Assembly (NCBI RefSeq): GCF_038005225.1
Contig: NZ_JBBOSU010000001.1
Location: 2,840,001-2,904,000, forward strand
Source of the DNA: Solibacillus sp. FSL K6-1523
Lineage (GTDB): Bacteria; Bacillota; Bacilli; Bacillales_A; Planococcaceae
Direction of reading: 5' to 3'
DNA length: 64,000 nt
Shown one piece after another: positions 37,521-46,843 of this stretch. The notes under the pieces are model-generated. The model was given only the letters and a program-made list of their open reading frames with translations, made no database searches and had not been told where the DNA came from. How positions within the stretch are numbered: the stretch's first letter is position 1; each line of letters opens with the position of its first letter. Made by a program: the position numbers and the translations under genes.

Positions 37521-37860
37521 CCTTTAACCCCTCAATCTATATCATGCTACTAGGAATTATAACGATATCGATTCTTGGTTGCAAGTATAGATTAGCTATA
37601 TATAAAAGGTTCTAACATATTGTTATAGGTTTTCTATTATCGATTTTGAAAAAGTGCATGCTTGTATAGCTGGCTAAGCGCATGGGTCAGACCAGCTTGT
37701 TTCAATCTTTTTTTTAAAGGGTTTTCTCGACAAATGGTGGAAAACCTATTTTAATTGTTTTTGATTACTACATATTGTTCAGTAAAATAATTTTTTAAAG
37801 AATTATATTTCTATTTTAGCTCATACTAAACTCGTTCAAAAAATGGCGAAATAAAATTGA
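37521..37860. other. Intergenic gap with no recognised gene
   Basis: About 340 bp, AT-rich. It should contain promoters for tcdA (minus) and the DUF3231 gene (plus). I see no structured RNA or long ORF in it. Confidence 0.5.
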
Positions 37861-37875
37861 AAAGGAAGTGCAAGT

Positions 37876-38385
37876 ATGGGTATTTTAAGCGGTAATTCAA
37901 AAGACGAGCCATTACATTATGGTGAGGTATTTAGTATTTGGACAAATCTTGCTGCAAACTATGGCATGATTGCTGGGTATCAAACATTTTATAATCATGC
38001 TGGTGATAAAGACTTGAAAATAATTATAGAAGAATTTATTCAAGGTGCCAAAGAGGAAGTTAAGCCTTTAGAAAAGATTCTAAAAGTAAATGGCGTTGCA
38101 TTACCTCCCGCACCTCCTGAACGTCCAGATGCAAAACTAGAAGATATCCCTCCTGGTGCAAAATTTAATGATCCCGAAATCAGTGCTGCATTATCATTAG
38201 ACGCTGCTGCTTGTTTAGTTGCATGCAGTCAAGCAATGGGTATGTCTATTAGAGAAGACATTGGTTTAATGTATGGTCAATTCCATACAGCTAAAGCACT
38301 GCTTGGCGCAAAGCTATTACGCCTTAATAAGGAAAAAGGTTGGCTAGTACCCCCACCATTACATGTAAATCATCCAGAAAAGTAA
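37876..38385 (+). CDS. DUF3231-family protein
   Basis: 169 aa four-helix bundle resembling ferritin-like/coat-F-like proteins. Typical DUF3231 features are EPLHYGEVFSIWTNL near residue 12, the Pro-rich hinge LPPAPPERPDA near 75 and CSQAMGMSIREDIGLMY near 116. AAAAGGAAG precedes the ATG. Members are common in spore formers; the exact role is not established. One half of the usual two-repeat form is present, which is a common short version. Confidence 0.85.
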   Translation: MGILSGNSKDEPLHYGEVFSIWTNLAANYGMIAGYQTFYNHAGDKDLKIIIEEFIQGAKEEVKPLEKILKVNGVALPPAPPERPDAKLEDIPPGAKFNDPEISAALSLDAAACLVACSQAMGMSIREDIGLMYGQFHTAKALLGAKLLRLNKEKGWLVPPPLHVNHPEK

Positions 38386-38427
38386 TAAGTGTTTATTACG
38401 CCTCGTTATCCCCCTAAATAATTAGTT

Positions 38428-38456
38428 CCCCAGTTTAAAAACTGGGGATTTTTTTA
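38428..38456 (+). terminator. Terminator of DUF3231 gene
   Basis: CCCCAGTTT/AAACTGGGG stem followed by seven T. It overlaps the stop codon of the convergent small ORF by three bases. Confidence 0.92.
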
Positions 38457-38618
38457 CTTATTATTTTGAGTATTGTCGGATTTTTTTACTTGATTTGAGT
38501 TCTGATACTGTTCTTCTGTTAAATCGTTTTCTTCACGGATATCTAAATCATCGGGACTTAAATCTGTACCAAATTCTTCACGTGTTATTTCTTTTTTATT
38601 GTCCTTCTTTTTTTTCAT
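38454..38618 (-). CDS. Small charged protein, 54 aa
   Basis: Starts at ATG 38618 with a perfect GGAGGTGAT ribosome site. The protein begins MKKKKDNKKEITREEFG and is very rich in Lys, Glu, Asp and Asn, probably disordered. The start signals and lack of frame interruptions make it a good real gene, though no family is recognised. Below the usual ORF length cut-off. Confidence 0.65.
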   Translation of the reverse strand: MKKKKDNKKEITREEFGTDLSPDDLDIREENDLTEEQYQNSNQVKKSDNTQNNK

Positions 38619-38779
38619 ATTTATCACCTCCAATTAATAAATTAACCATTTGGGAGTAATCTATTCTTGCAAGGATTAAAGCTAATTCGCATTTAAAATT
38701 ACTTTCTTACTACTGCTTACTTTTGACAAAATATCAAACCCTTCCATACTGCACATTTTTTATTCTTTCGACTTGTGAG

Positions 38780-38965
38780 TTATAAAAATATCCCTAGCGC
38801 TGGGGATGTCCAATCTTGTTTACGCTCATTGATCCATTTAAAACCTTCTTCGAAATTTAACCAATCCATTACTTTACGTGTGCTGTTGAGTGTTTTAGTG
38901 ATACCCATGTCTTGCATCATATTCACCATTAAGTTTAACCGATTGAATCGTTCATAATTTCCCCC
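38780..38965 (-). pseudogene. Gene fragment a
   Basis: A 62-codon open frame bounded by stops: NYERFNRLNLMVNMMQDMG, then TKTLNSTRKVMDWLNFEEG, ending PALGIFL. It looks like coding sequence (helical, C-terminal) without a credible start. Family not recognised. Confidence 0.45.
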
Positions 38966-38990
38966 CTACCATTTCCTACTCATTTTATTT

Positions 38991-39098
38991 CTAGCGTTTT
39001 ATTGGTACACCTTCATTTTGCAAACATACTGCTAATTCGTTCATCATACTCACAGTGGCATCATGCGACTTCACTGCCTTTCCAAGCATTTCGGCCAT
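38991..39098 (-). pseudogene. Gene fragment b
   Basis: A 36-codon frame, MAEMLGKAVKSHDATVSMMN then ELAVCLQNEGVPIKR, ending in TAG. Codon use is protein-like; there is an AAGGG close before the ATG but it is too near. Probably the tail of a lost gene. Confidence 0.4.
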
Positions 39099-39192
39099 TG
39101 AACCCTTGCCCTCGTGAGTAAACTACTTTAAACCAAAAAATGGCGTGATTTTCGTTTCTCCCTGTTACGATAGATAGGTAACGTAATTGTTC

Positions 39193-39306
39193 TTAATCAA
39201 CTTTTGGACTAATTGTCAGTGTGTTTAATTCATGATAAAAATCTTCTGACAACTTTAAATCCGTTACATGATAAAAACGATATATTACAAATCGATTTTG
39301 TGATTG
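39193..39306 (-). pseudogene. Gene fragment c
   Basis: A 38-codon open frame, NRFVIYRFYHVTDLKLSEDF then YHELNTLTISPKVD, ending in TAA, with no start. With fragments a and b it forms a row of minus-strand remnants. Confidence 0.4.
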
Positions 39307-39359
39307 CTACTATTAGCATGTTCTTGAAAGCTTAATTAAGCAATTTAATACCTGCACAC

Positions 39360-39401
39360 AAAAAAAGCGATTGGAATAAGCCGGTTGCTTCGTCCAATCG
39401 C
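39360..39401 (-). terminator. Minus-strand terminator of the ROK-asparaginase unit
   Basis: GCGATTGGA (39367-39375) pairs with TCCAATCGC (39393-39401); on the minus strand it is followed by seven or more T. Confidence 0.8.
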
Positions 39402-39403
39402 AA

Positions 39404-39611
39404 ATATTAGGGGAAAAATAACTATGGATCTTCTCCATAAGTTGAAGTTGACAGATTCATTGGGGCAGAGAGACGGCTATTCCCGAAATCATAATGCATG
39501 AGCACTATGCTCGGGAAACGCCTCCGTACCCAAATAATAAGCAACCCCAAATTACAAGGAAGAACTATAGAGCAGCTTTTTCTCATTGAAATTAATAGTA
39601 TATATGATCCG
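39404..39611. other. Spacer with a possible plus-strand remnant
   Basis: No supported gene. A plus-strand frame at 39498-39635 (MSTMLGKRLRTQIISNPKL…) looks protein-like but has no ribosome site and runs antisense into the asparaginase gene. Confidence 0.35.
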
Positions 39612-40616
39612 TTACGTAGTGAGCTGGATGGATGAGACAACTTCTCCGACCACAACGCCCGCGTCATTTTTAATATGTTTTGAGCGAATTGCTTTTACAT
39701 TTTCGATTGTCTCTTTATTCGCATAATCAATTTGTTCTAATAAATTAGCAATGATAATCGACCAAGGCATTTCTGAACCATTCATAATTTTAAATACAAA
39801 GCTCAATTTTTCCTTCTTTAAGGAAAAGCAATAGACCCCTTGTGCGCCACCTTTTGCTACAATGTTCGAGTCCATTAGCAAAGTAGTGCATATAAAGTTC
39901 TCAGACGCAATCATATTTGGATAGCCGTTCATTACATCTACAATTTGACTAATTGCGCTTCTCATTTTTTCATCTTCTATTAAATGGGGATTCGCTAACT
40001 TTAAATAAGCAATCGCCATATTTCGAAGTGGGATAGCGAAATTCGGTGCTCCACAACCATCCACACCTATAATTAGCTGTTCTTCCCCTACTTCACTCAA
40101 TTCCATAATGCAACTTTTTATTTGTTGCTGCAACGGATGATTGATGTCACAATAATTTGCTAGTGGATAATCATTCGCCAAGCAAGCCGTTAAAAAGCCT
40201 AAATGTTTCCCTGCACAATTATGATATAATTTCCTTTTTTCGTACCGCGCTTGTATATAGTGCTCTTTTGCGCTTTCATTCAATGGATAAGAAGCGGCAC
40301 AAATTAACTGTTCTTCTTTAAATGGCAGTTTTTTCAACAGTGATTGTAATCGGTCTTGATGATAGATTTCGCCTCGCTGTGAAGCCATAAAAAGCGCACT
40401 TTCCTCTGGCGTTATGCCCCATTTCTGAATTGCGCCAGTTAAAAAGATCGGAATGGCTTGAAATGGTTTCGATGCGGATCGAAAATAAACGGGTTCATGA
40501 TTTTGCCCAACCGAGTAAATTTCTTCTTTCGCTTCATTCACACAGCTAAGTTGACCGATATGAATATTTTCCAAAATGCCACCGCGATATTCTTTTACAA
40601 ACGTTTCGAAGCCCAC
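39612..40616 (-). CDS. Asparaginase II-family amidohydrolase (PF06089-like)
   Basis: 334 aa, related to rhizobial AnsA rather than to the classical two-domain asparaginase. Landmarks are the YFRSASKPFQAIPIFLTGA segment near residue 45, SALFMASQRGE near 75, LYHNCAGKHLGFLTACL near 130 and IGVDGCGAPNFAIPLRNMA near 180. It hydrolyses L-asparagine or a related amide in the cytosol. The start is GTG at 40616 with GAGG about 13 nt upstream, so the start is less certain. It lies behind the ROK gene, with repeat R3 between them, and may be the last enzyme of the ABC-import cluster. Confidence 0.85.
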   Translation of the reverse strand: MGFETFVKEYRGGILENIHIGQLSCVNEAKEEIYSVGQNHEPVYFRSASKPFQAIPIFLTGAIQKWGITPEESALFMASQRGEIYHQDRLQSLLKKLPFKEEQLICAASYPLNESAKEHYIQARYEKRKLYHNCAGKHLGFLTACLANDYPLANYCDINHPLQQQIKSCIMELSEVGEEQLIIGVDGCGAPNFAIPLRNMAIAYLKLANPHLIEDEKMRSAISQIVDVMNGYPNMIASENFICTTLLMDSNIVAKGGAQGVYCFSLKKEKLSFVFKIMNGSEMPWSIIIANLLEQIDYANKETIENVKAIRSKHIKNDAGVVVGEVVSSIQLTT

Positions 40617-40644
40617 AATACATCACAATCCTCTATTCAATAGT

Positions 40645-40759
40645 CAACTTGCTTTCGCGAAGCAAGTTAATGCCCCGGCGGATGTCACAGATTTTAAAAG
40701 GTAGATTTTCGAGCAAGCTCGAAAAAAATCTGGACGCAATTACGCCGAGGCGTAATTGA
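40645..40759 (-). repeat. Structured repeat R3, short form, reverse orientation
   Basis: Read on the minus strand: hairpin 1 CAATTACGCC/GGCGTAATTG (40737-40758), hairpin 2 CAGATTTTT…TTTTAAAATCTG with inner TTCGAGC/GCTCGAA, linker TGACATCCGCCGGGGC, then hairpin 3 TTAACTTGC/GCAAGTT with a TTCGCGAAA loop. It overlaps the last codons and stop of the ROK gene. Confidence 0.85.
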
Positions 40760-41906
40760 TTATTTGCTTCTGTATTTGCAGTGCTGCCCCTTTCACAACA
40801 CCGACCTTCGCTTGATTCGAAAATCGTAAATCAAAGTGTTGCTGAATGTCTGACCAAATATACTGTGAACACATTTCATGCAGTTGTTGTTGGAAAAGTT
40901 CATTTTGTTCCACCATTTCACCACTTACAATAATGGCTTCTGGCTCATATAAACATGCTAAATTATTTATCGCTACCGCTAAATACAAAGCCACGTCCTG
41001 CTGGATTGCGAGTGCCCATTGTTGTTTTGCAATCATGCTTAACGCTAGTTGTTCGATTGAATCAATATTTTCAGGCGCTCTTTTTAAAAGGGCACTTTCA
41101 GAAATATATAATGATAAGCAACCACGTTTGCCGCAATGACAAACCTCCCCGTCGCCATCTAAATTGACGGTAATATGACTAATTTCACCTGCACGATTAT
41201 GCGTACCTCGGTAAAGTTCACCGTCTAGTAAAATCGAAGCCCCAATCCCAGTACCAATGCCTACTAAAATACAATTGGAAAACGTAGGTGCATATATATC
41301 ACCGATTTCAGCCAAAATTTGCATTTTTAATTCATTATCCACGACGACATCACAGTCAAATCTTTCCTTCAAATCACTGGCAATTCCGCAATTTTTCCAC
41401 AGTAGTTGCTCCGAAGAAAGGACGATTCCTTCATCATGATTGATAACCCCTGGAATTCCAATCCCAATTCCTTGCAGTTTTTCTATGGAAACGGCATTCT
41501 CCACCAGCAGCTCATTGACACTATGCTGGATAATATCGAGCGCATCTTCATAGCGTTTTTTTACATTACATTTCACTTCTTTAAAATCAAGCATTTCACC
41601 GATAAAATCGACAATGCCTATTTTAATGACAAAACAATCAATTTCAATGCCAATTGTAAATAAAGCATCGCCACGAAGATGAATGAGCGTTGGCCTTCTT
41701 CCGATTAACGTTTCTTCTGTTAGCCCTTCATATAAAAATCCTTCTTGCTCTAACTCTTGAACAATTCTCGTTATAGTTGTTGGACTCATTTTTGTATATT
41801 TGGATAATTGAATTCTGGATACAGGTGCCATTTGGCGAATCGCATCTAATACAATGTATTTATTTTGTTTCTTCATTTGCATTTGATCTTGCTTTTTCAA
41901 TTTCAT
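40740..41906 (-). CDS. ROK-family transcriptional regulator
   Basis: 388 aa. An N-terminal winged helix (VSRIQLSKYTKMSPTTITRIV) is followed by a sugar-kinase-like ROK domain. The ROK signature includes ILVGIGTGIGASILLDGELY near 215 and the zinc site CHCGKRGCL near 255. Such proteins are repressors that sense sugars or sugar phosphates. The last residues (NYASA-stop) are encoded by repeat R3. It lies downstream of the ABC importer/isomerase/oxidoreductase genes and probably regulates them. Confidence 0.9.
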   Translation of the reverse strand: MKLKKQDQMQMKKQNKYIVLDAIRQMAPVSRIQLSKYTKMSPTTITRIVQELEQEGFLYEGLTEETLIGRRPTLIHLRGDALFTIGIEIDCFVIKIGIVDFIGEMLDFKEVKCNVKKRYEDALDIIQHSVNELLVENAVSIEKLQGIGIGIPGVINHDEGIVLSSEQLLWKNCGIASDLKERFDCDVVVDNELKMQILAEIGDIYAPTFSNCILVGIGTGIGASILLDGELYRGTHNRAGEISHITVNLDGDGEVCHCGKRGCLSLYISESALLKRAPENIDSIEQLALSMIAKQQWALAIQQDVALYLAVAINNLACLYEPEAIIVSGEMVEQNELFQQQLHEMCSQYIWSDIQQHFDLRFSNQAKVGVVKGAALQIQKQIINYASA

Positions 41907-41999
41907 TCAGCCCCTAAAAAAAACATTTCAACTATTTTATCATAGGTAGCACAACTGCTATATTTTTATTTTAGCGGGAATTTATTGACACACATCTTA

Positions 42000-43061
42000 T
42001 CATTCGTAAACGATTTCTTTTCCGAGGCGTGCGGATTCGTAAACGCCCTCCAAAATTCTCATGATTTCTACGCCATCTTCTACAGGAGCTTCGGACGTTT
42101 TTCCTTCTACGCAGCATTTAACAAAAGCATTTACTTCCATTTCAAAAGCATGTTCAAAATCAAAGGATAAATAATCCACTTGCGGATGCATATTGACAAT
42201 CGTATTATTTGCTTCGCTGACAATTTTAAGTTCAGGCTCTAGCTCTGCCCCACCATTCGTTCCATATAGTTTAACCGCTAGTTCATCCTTCGCGGCATGA
42301 AGTGTATACGACACATCAACAAGTAAGGATGCACCATTTTCAAATGTAATGAGTGCATTGGCCATATCTTCTACTGAATTTTTCGTTGCATCATAGTCTG
42401 CTGTTTTGTAAAAAGATAGGTTTTCAATATTGCTTCGATTCCCTAAATGATGATACGTATGCCCGACAATCCGTTTCACTTTTGGTCTACCCATTAAGTA
42501 CCAGCAAATATCAATAATATGCACACCGAGATCAATTAATGGTCCGCCACCTGATTTATCTTTATCCGCAAACCAACCACCTGGATTTCCGATGCGGCGA
42601 AGACATGTTGCTTTTGCAAAGTAAATTGTACCGAGCGTATTGTTATCAATAAACTTCTTTAAAATCGTTGTATTCGTTCCAAAACGGCGAACGAATCCAA
42701 CTTGAAATACTTTGTTACTTTTTTGCGCTACTTTTTGAATTTCTACCGCTTCTTCATATGTCATGGATAATGGCTTTTCTACTAAAACATGCTTATCGTT
42801 TTCGAGCGCTGCCATTGCGTATTTTGCATGAGTATTATTCCATGTACAAATGCTGACCGCATCAACTTTAGGATCTGCTAATAATTCCTCAATGGAGCTG
42901 AATACTTTTTCAATGCCATAGTGATCCGCCTTTTCCTGTGCACGAGCGAGTGAAAAATCGTATACACCATATAAATGAACTGCTTCATTTTTTTCATATG
43001 ATTTTAAATGAAAATCTGAAATCGAACCTACTCCTATAACACATACATTTAATTGTTTCAT
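42000..43061 (-). CDS. Gfo/Idh/MocA-family oxidoreductase
   Basis: 353 aa NAD(P)-dependent sugar or inositol dehydrogenase type. The Rossmann motif is VCVIGVGSISDFH at residues ~4-16, the EKP triad is in VLVEKPLSMTYEEA near 93, and the catalytic region is GGGPLIDLGVHIIDICWY near 175. The start at 43061 overlaps the upstream isomerase gene stop as ATGA. It would oxidise a sugar-like imported substrate; the substrate is unknown. Confidence 0.92.
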   Translation of the reverse strand: MKQLNVCVIGVGSISDFHLKSYEKNEAVHLYGVYDFSLARAQEKADHYGIEKVFSSIEELLADPKVDAVSICTWNNTHAKYAMAALENDKHVLVEKPLSMTYEEAVEIQKVAQKSNKVFQVGFVRRFGTNTTILKKFIDNNTLGTIYFAKATCLRRIGNPGGWFADKDKSGGGPLIDLGVHIIDICWYLMGRPKVKRIVGHTYHHLGNRSNIENLSFYKTADYDATKNSVEDMANALITFENGASLLVDVSYTLHAAKDELAVKLYGTNGGAELEPELKIVSEANNTIVNMHPQVDYLSFDFEHAFEMEVNAFVKCCVEGKTSEAPVEDGVEIMRILEGVYESARLGKEIVYE

Positions 43062-43945
43062 GCTTTCACGACCTCGCATTCCTCCCAAAATCTACGCACA
43101 TTGTCCATCCCAATTTTTGAACCAACTTGACAATCTTCCATGCCTTCAAATTCAATCGTCAAATAGCCGTCATAGCCCGATTCTTTTACAAGCTTAACGA
43201 GTTGTCGAATATTTAAATCGCCATGGCCAACAATCGCGCCACGAATGCGATTGTCATGTACCGTTGTAAACCATTCGCCGCCACCTGGATTTTCGTAAAA
43301 AGGACGAATATAAAAGTCTTTAAAATGAACCGTTGCTGCGTAAGGTAAATTTTTCTTTACGCCAACTAATGGATCTTCGTCAATACATAAAAAGTTCCCA
43401 ACATCGAGCGTCGTTTTAAAATTATCGCGGTTTACTGCATGAATGAGCTGTTGCACACGGTCACTCGTTTGGACGTTAAATCCATGGTTTTCAATCGTCG
43501 TCGTAATCCCAAATTGCTTGGCATAATCCGCTAACAACTGGCAACCGCGCACCATTTTATCAAAATTCTCAATATAATAATGGATAGTCATATTTTCTTT
43601 CGGCATTGTGAATAACGTGACATCATGGCGCATGATTTTAATGCCCATATGATGCACAACATCGATATGCTTTTTCAGTCTTTCTACTTCAGCTAATAAT
43701 TCCTCTTCTGTTTCCTGTACAAAATTGGCAGGTAACGAATACGCCGATAGCTCCAGCCCTAATACCTTTGCTTTGTCTCGAATAGCTGTAGCAAGTTCAT
43801 GATTATCGACAACCGAAAATTCATAAGGTACTAATTCAACGTGCTCCCCGCCATTTTCCGCCACCCAATCTAATACATCCAATACAGACATTTCATTTGT
43901 TTTCATTTTTTTAACCATGCTATAAGTACTTAATCCAATTTTCAT
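43058..43945 (-). CDS. Sugar phosphate isomerase/epimerase-like TIM barrel
   Basis: 295 aa xylose-isomerase-like barrel (AP_endonuc_2 family). Metal-ligand motifs are ENGGEHVELVPYEF near residue 31, TTIENHGFN near 150, TTLDVGNFLCIDED near 178, VHFKDF near 205 and YLTIEFEGMED near 270. It probably isomerises or epimerises a keto/aldose sugar made from the imported compound. It is coupled to the ATPase gene before it (3-nt gap) and to the dehydrogenase after it. Confidence 0.9.
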   Translation of the reverse strand: MKIGLSTYSMVKKMKTNEMSVLDVLDWVAENGGEHVELVPYEFSVVDNHELATAIRDKAKVLGLELSAYSLPANFVQETEEELLAEVERLKKHIDVVHHMGIKIMRHDVTLFTMPKENMTIHYYIENFDKMVRGCQLLADYAKQFGITTTIENHGFNVQTSDRVQQLIHAVNRDNFKTTLDVGNFLCIDEDPLVGVKKNLPYAATVHFKDFYIRPFYENPGGGEWFTTVHDNRIRGAIVGHGDLNIRQLVKLVKESGYDGYLTIEFEGMEDCQVGSKIGMDNVRRFWEECEVVKA

Positions 43946-43948
43946 TGT

Positions 43949-44929
43949 CTACACCTCTTCTATTTTTTTTACAAAATGACAAGCAACGGATTGCTGCTCA
44001 GTAATTTGTCGCATTTTTGGCACTTCTAATTTACATAGCTCCTGTGCGAGTGGACATCTCGTGTGAAATGTACATCCAGTCGGAGGGTTTTTCGGATTCG
44101 GTATATCGCCCTTTAACGTTTCCTTTTCTCGACGGAGTAAAGGATTGGCAATCGGAACAGATGCAATTAACGCCTTCGTATACGGATGTAATGGACTTTC
44201 AAATAACGCCTCTTTCGTTGCAATTTCCACGATTGAACCGAGATACATAACACCAATTTCATGACTTATATGCTCAACTACACTTAAATCATGTGATATG
44301 AATAAATAGGAAAGCTGATATTCCTGTTGTAGCTTTTTTAATAAGTTTAAAATTTGCGATTGAATCGAAACATCAAGTGCTGAAATGGGTTCATCGGCAA
44401 TTATTAACTTCGGTTTTGTAATTAATGCCCGGGCAATTCCAATTCGCTGACGTTGCCCCCCGCTAAATTCATGGGCATATCGATACGCATATTCTGTGTT
44501 CAACCCAACAATATTTAGCATTTCTAGAACGAGTTTTTCACGTTCCCCTTTAGAAAGTTTCGTATGAATAATTAATGGTTCTTCAATAATCTCTTTTACT
44601 TTCATTCTCGGATTTAATGAAGCATATGGATCTTGGAAAATCATTTGCACATTTTCCCGTAAATCGCCTAATTCGGATTGTTTTAAATAACCTACTTCAT
44701 TGCCATTTAACGTAATACTTCCTGAAGTCGGGTCAATCAATCTTGTAATGAGTCTGCCCGTTGTTGATTTTCCACAACCGCTTTCCCCAACTAAACTAAA
44801 TGTCGTACCTTCTTTTATTTCAAAAGATACATCAATGACGGCATTGACATATTCTTTTTTCTCAAAGAGGCCACCTGCGATTTGAAACTGTTTCTTTAAA
44901 TTTTTCACTTGTAATAGTGTATTATCCAT
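43949..44929 (-). CDS. Peptide-type ABC importer ATPase, OppF/DppF-like
   Basis: 326 aa. Walker A is GESGCGKST, the signature is FSGGQRQRIGIARAL, Walker B is LIIADEPISALD, and the C-terminal oligopeptide-transporter extension contains PPTGCTFHTRCPLAQELC, an Fe-S-like Cys motif. The ATG at 44929 was chosen because upstream in-frame sequence encodes only a poor extension and overlaps the partner gene deeply. It overlaps the OppD-like gene by 8 nt. Confidence 0.93.
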   Translation of the reverse strand: MDNTLLQVKNLKKQFQIAGGLFEKKEYVNAVIDVSFEIKEGTTFSLVGESGCGKSTTGRLITRLIDPTSGSITLNGNEVGYLKQSELGDLRENVQMIFQDPYASLNPRMKVKEIIEEPLIIHTKLSKGEREKLVLEMLNIVGLNTEYAYRYAHEFSGGQRQRIGIARALITKPKLIIADEPISALDVSIQSQILNLLKKLQQEYQLSYLFISHDLSVVEHISHEIGVMYLGSIVEIATKEALFESPLHPYTKALIASVPIANPLLRREKETLKGDIPNPKNPPTGCTFHTRCPLAQELCKLEVPKMRQITEQQSVACHFVKKIEEV

Positions 44930-45914
44930 GCAGAGCCACATCCTTACTTGCGTATAACCAACAACTACAAAAATGAGCGTCCGAAACTTTCTCAATTTGT
45001 GGATCTTGTTCATGGCATATTTTCATCGCATTCGAACATCTTGGTGCAAATTTACAGCCATTTGGCATGTTTTGCGGTGACGGTACATTTCCAGGAATCG
45101 AATCCAACACTTCTTTTCGTTCCCCGATTTTTGGAACCGAACTGATCAACCCCTTCGTATACGGATGTTTAGGATTCGCAAATAACTCAAACACATCCGC
45201 CTCTTCCACGACTTGCCCCGCGTACATAACAACAACCCGGTCACACATTTCGGCAACCACCCCTAAATCATGGGTAATTAATAAAATCGCGGTGTCATTC
45301 TTTTCTTTTAATTGCTTCATCAGTTCTAAAATTTGTGCTTGAATGGTCACGTCGAGTGCTGTCGTTGGTTCATCCGCAATTAATAGTTCTGGCTCGCACG
45401 CCATCGCCATCGCAATCATCACCCTTTGACGCATTCCACCAGATAATTGGTGAGGATATTCATTCATCAGCTCTTCTGCCCGACCAATTCCAACACTTTT
45501 CAAAATGCTGATTGCATGCGCTTTACTTTGTTTCCGCGAATATTTCATATGCATTTCAATCGATTCCGTTAGTTGCTTCCCAATTTTTAAGACGGGGTTT
45601 AATGACGTCATCGGCTCCTGAAAAATCATGCTTATTTTTTTCCCACGCAACTGACGCATCGCCGCTTCATCGAGCATTGTTAAATCGGTTCCTTGAAATA
45701 AAATCGAACCGTTTTTAATTTTTCCCGTCGTGCCATGGAATAATCTCATAATGGATAAGGAGGTAATACTTTTCCCGCTACCTGACTCTCCAACGAGACC
45801 GAGTACTTCCCCTTTTTGAATCGAAAAATGGACACCACGCAAAATTTTGATTTCTTGTTGATCTCTTTTGAATACCGTTTCTAAATTCGTCACTTCTAAA
45901 ACATTTTCTCTCAT
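44922..45914 (-). CDS. Peptide-type ABC importer ATPase, OppD/DppD-like
   Basis: 330 aa. Walker A GESGSGKSI, signature LSGGMRQRVMIAMAM, Walker B LLIADEPTTALD, and C-terminal NMPNGCKFAPRCSNAMKIC. It forms a heterodimer with the OppF-like ATPase. GGAGGAG precedes the ATG. Confidence 0.93.
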   Translation of the reverse strand: MRENVLEVTNLETVFKRDQQEIKILRGVHFSIQKGEVLGLVGESGSGKSITSLSIMRLFHGTTGKIKNGSILFQGTDLTMLDEAAMRQLRGKKISMIFQEPMTSLNPVLKIGKQLTESIEMHMKYSRKQSKAHAISILKSVGIGRAEELMNEYPHQLSGGMRQRVMIAMAMACEPELLIADEPTTALDVTIQAQILELMKQLKEKNDTAILLITHDLGVVAEMCDRVVVMYAGQVVEEADVFELFANPKHPYTKGLISSVPKIGERKEVLDSIPGNVPSPQNMPNGCKFAPRCSNAMKICHEQDPQIEKVSDAHFCSCWLYASKDVALHG

Positions 45915-45935
45915 TGCTCCTCCTCCCCACTTTGT

Positions 45936-46832
45936 TTAATTATTTTTGATTTTCGGATCTAATACATCGCGTAAACCGTCGCCGATTAAATTAAAGGCAA
46001 GTACGGTTAAAAATATCGCGATCCCAGGCATTAAAACAACATGTGTTGCCGTCCCTAAATAATCTCTGCCACTGCTCAACATGACACCCCATTCTGGCAT
46101 TTCAGGGCTCGCGCCAAGTCCTAAAAAACTTAAACTGGATGCCGCAAGAATGGCCGTTCCAACACGCATTGTAACGAAAATAATAATTTCACTAATTGTT
46201 TCAGGGAAAATATGCTTATAAATAATTCGACTATGTGAAGCCCCCATTGATTTAGCTGCTTCTACATACACATTTTCTTTCGCATTCAGCGTCGCCCCCC
46301 GTACTAAGCGCGCAAACGATGGGATACTAAAAATCATGACCGCAATGATTACGTTATTAATGCCCGGTCCTAATATCGCAACAATGGCGATAGCTAATAG
46401 CAAATCTGGAAATGAAAATAGTACATCACAAGTACGCATAATGACTTTGTCAATCCAGCCTCCAAAATACCCACTAATTAACCCTAAAATCGTCCCGAGA
46501 ATTAACCCTAAAAATACAGCACTGAAACTTACCGTTAACGAAATTTTCGAACCAACGATTAACCGACTAAAAATATCCCGACCATATTCATCAGTGCCAG
46601 CTAAATGCTTGCTACTTGGCGTTTCTAAAATCACATTATAATCTGGCTCAAAAGGATCATACGGCACTATGTATGGTCCGATAAATGCAGTAACAATTAA
46701 CAACACAATGAAGATACTCGCGATTAACGCTGCTTTTTGTTTTTTAAATGCCTTCCAAAATTCTCTTACTGGAGAGTATTTTGCGTTTTTCACGTGAATG
46801 GCGTCTTGTTTTACAAGTGATGAAGACTGCAT
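45936..46832 (-). CDS. Peptide-type ABC permease, OppC/DppC-like
   Basis: 298 aa with an N-terminal cytoplasmic stretch and six TM helices. The inner-membrane EAA loop is VYVEAAKSMGASHSRIIYKH near residue 185, and the OppC-specific HLAGTDEYGRDIFSRLI is near 70. It pairs with the DppB-like permease to form the channel. Confidence 0.93.
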   Translation of the reverse strand: MQSSSLVKQDAIHVKNAKYSPVREFWKAFKKQKAALIASIFIVLLIVTAFIGPYIVPYDPFEPDYNVILETPSSKHLAGTDEYGRDIFSRLIVGSKISLTVSFSAVFLGLILGTILGLISGYFGGWIDKVIMRTCDVLFSFPDLLLAIAIVAILGPGINNVIIAVMIFSIPSFARLVRGATLNAKENVYVEAAKSMGASHSRIIYKHIFPETISEIIIFVTMRVGTAILAASSLSFLGLGASPEMPEWGVMLSSGRDYLGTATHVVLMPGIAIFLTVLAFNLIGDGLRDVLDPKIKNN

Positions 46833-46843
46833 ATCCTCTCCCC

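Noticed and set aside
39422-39667. 81-aa minus-strand ORF at the end of the asparaginase gene
   Set aside because: It overlaps the real gene in another frame and has no start signals. The plus-strand frame there is only slightly better.
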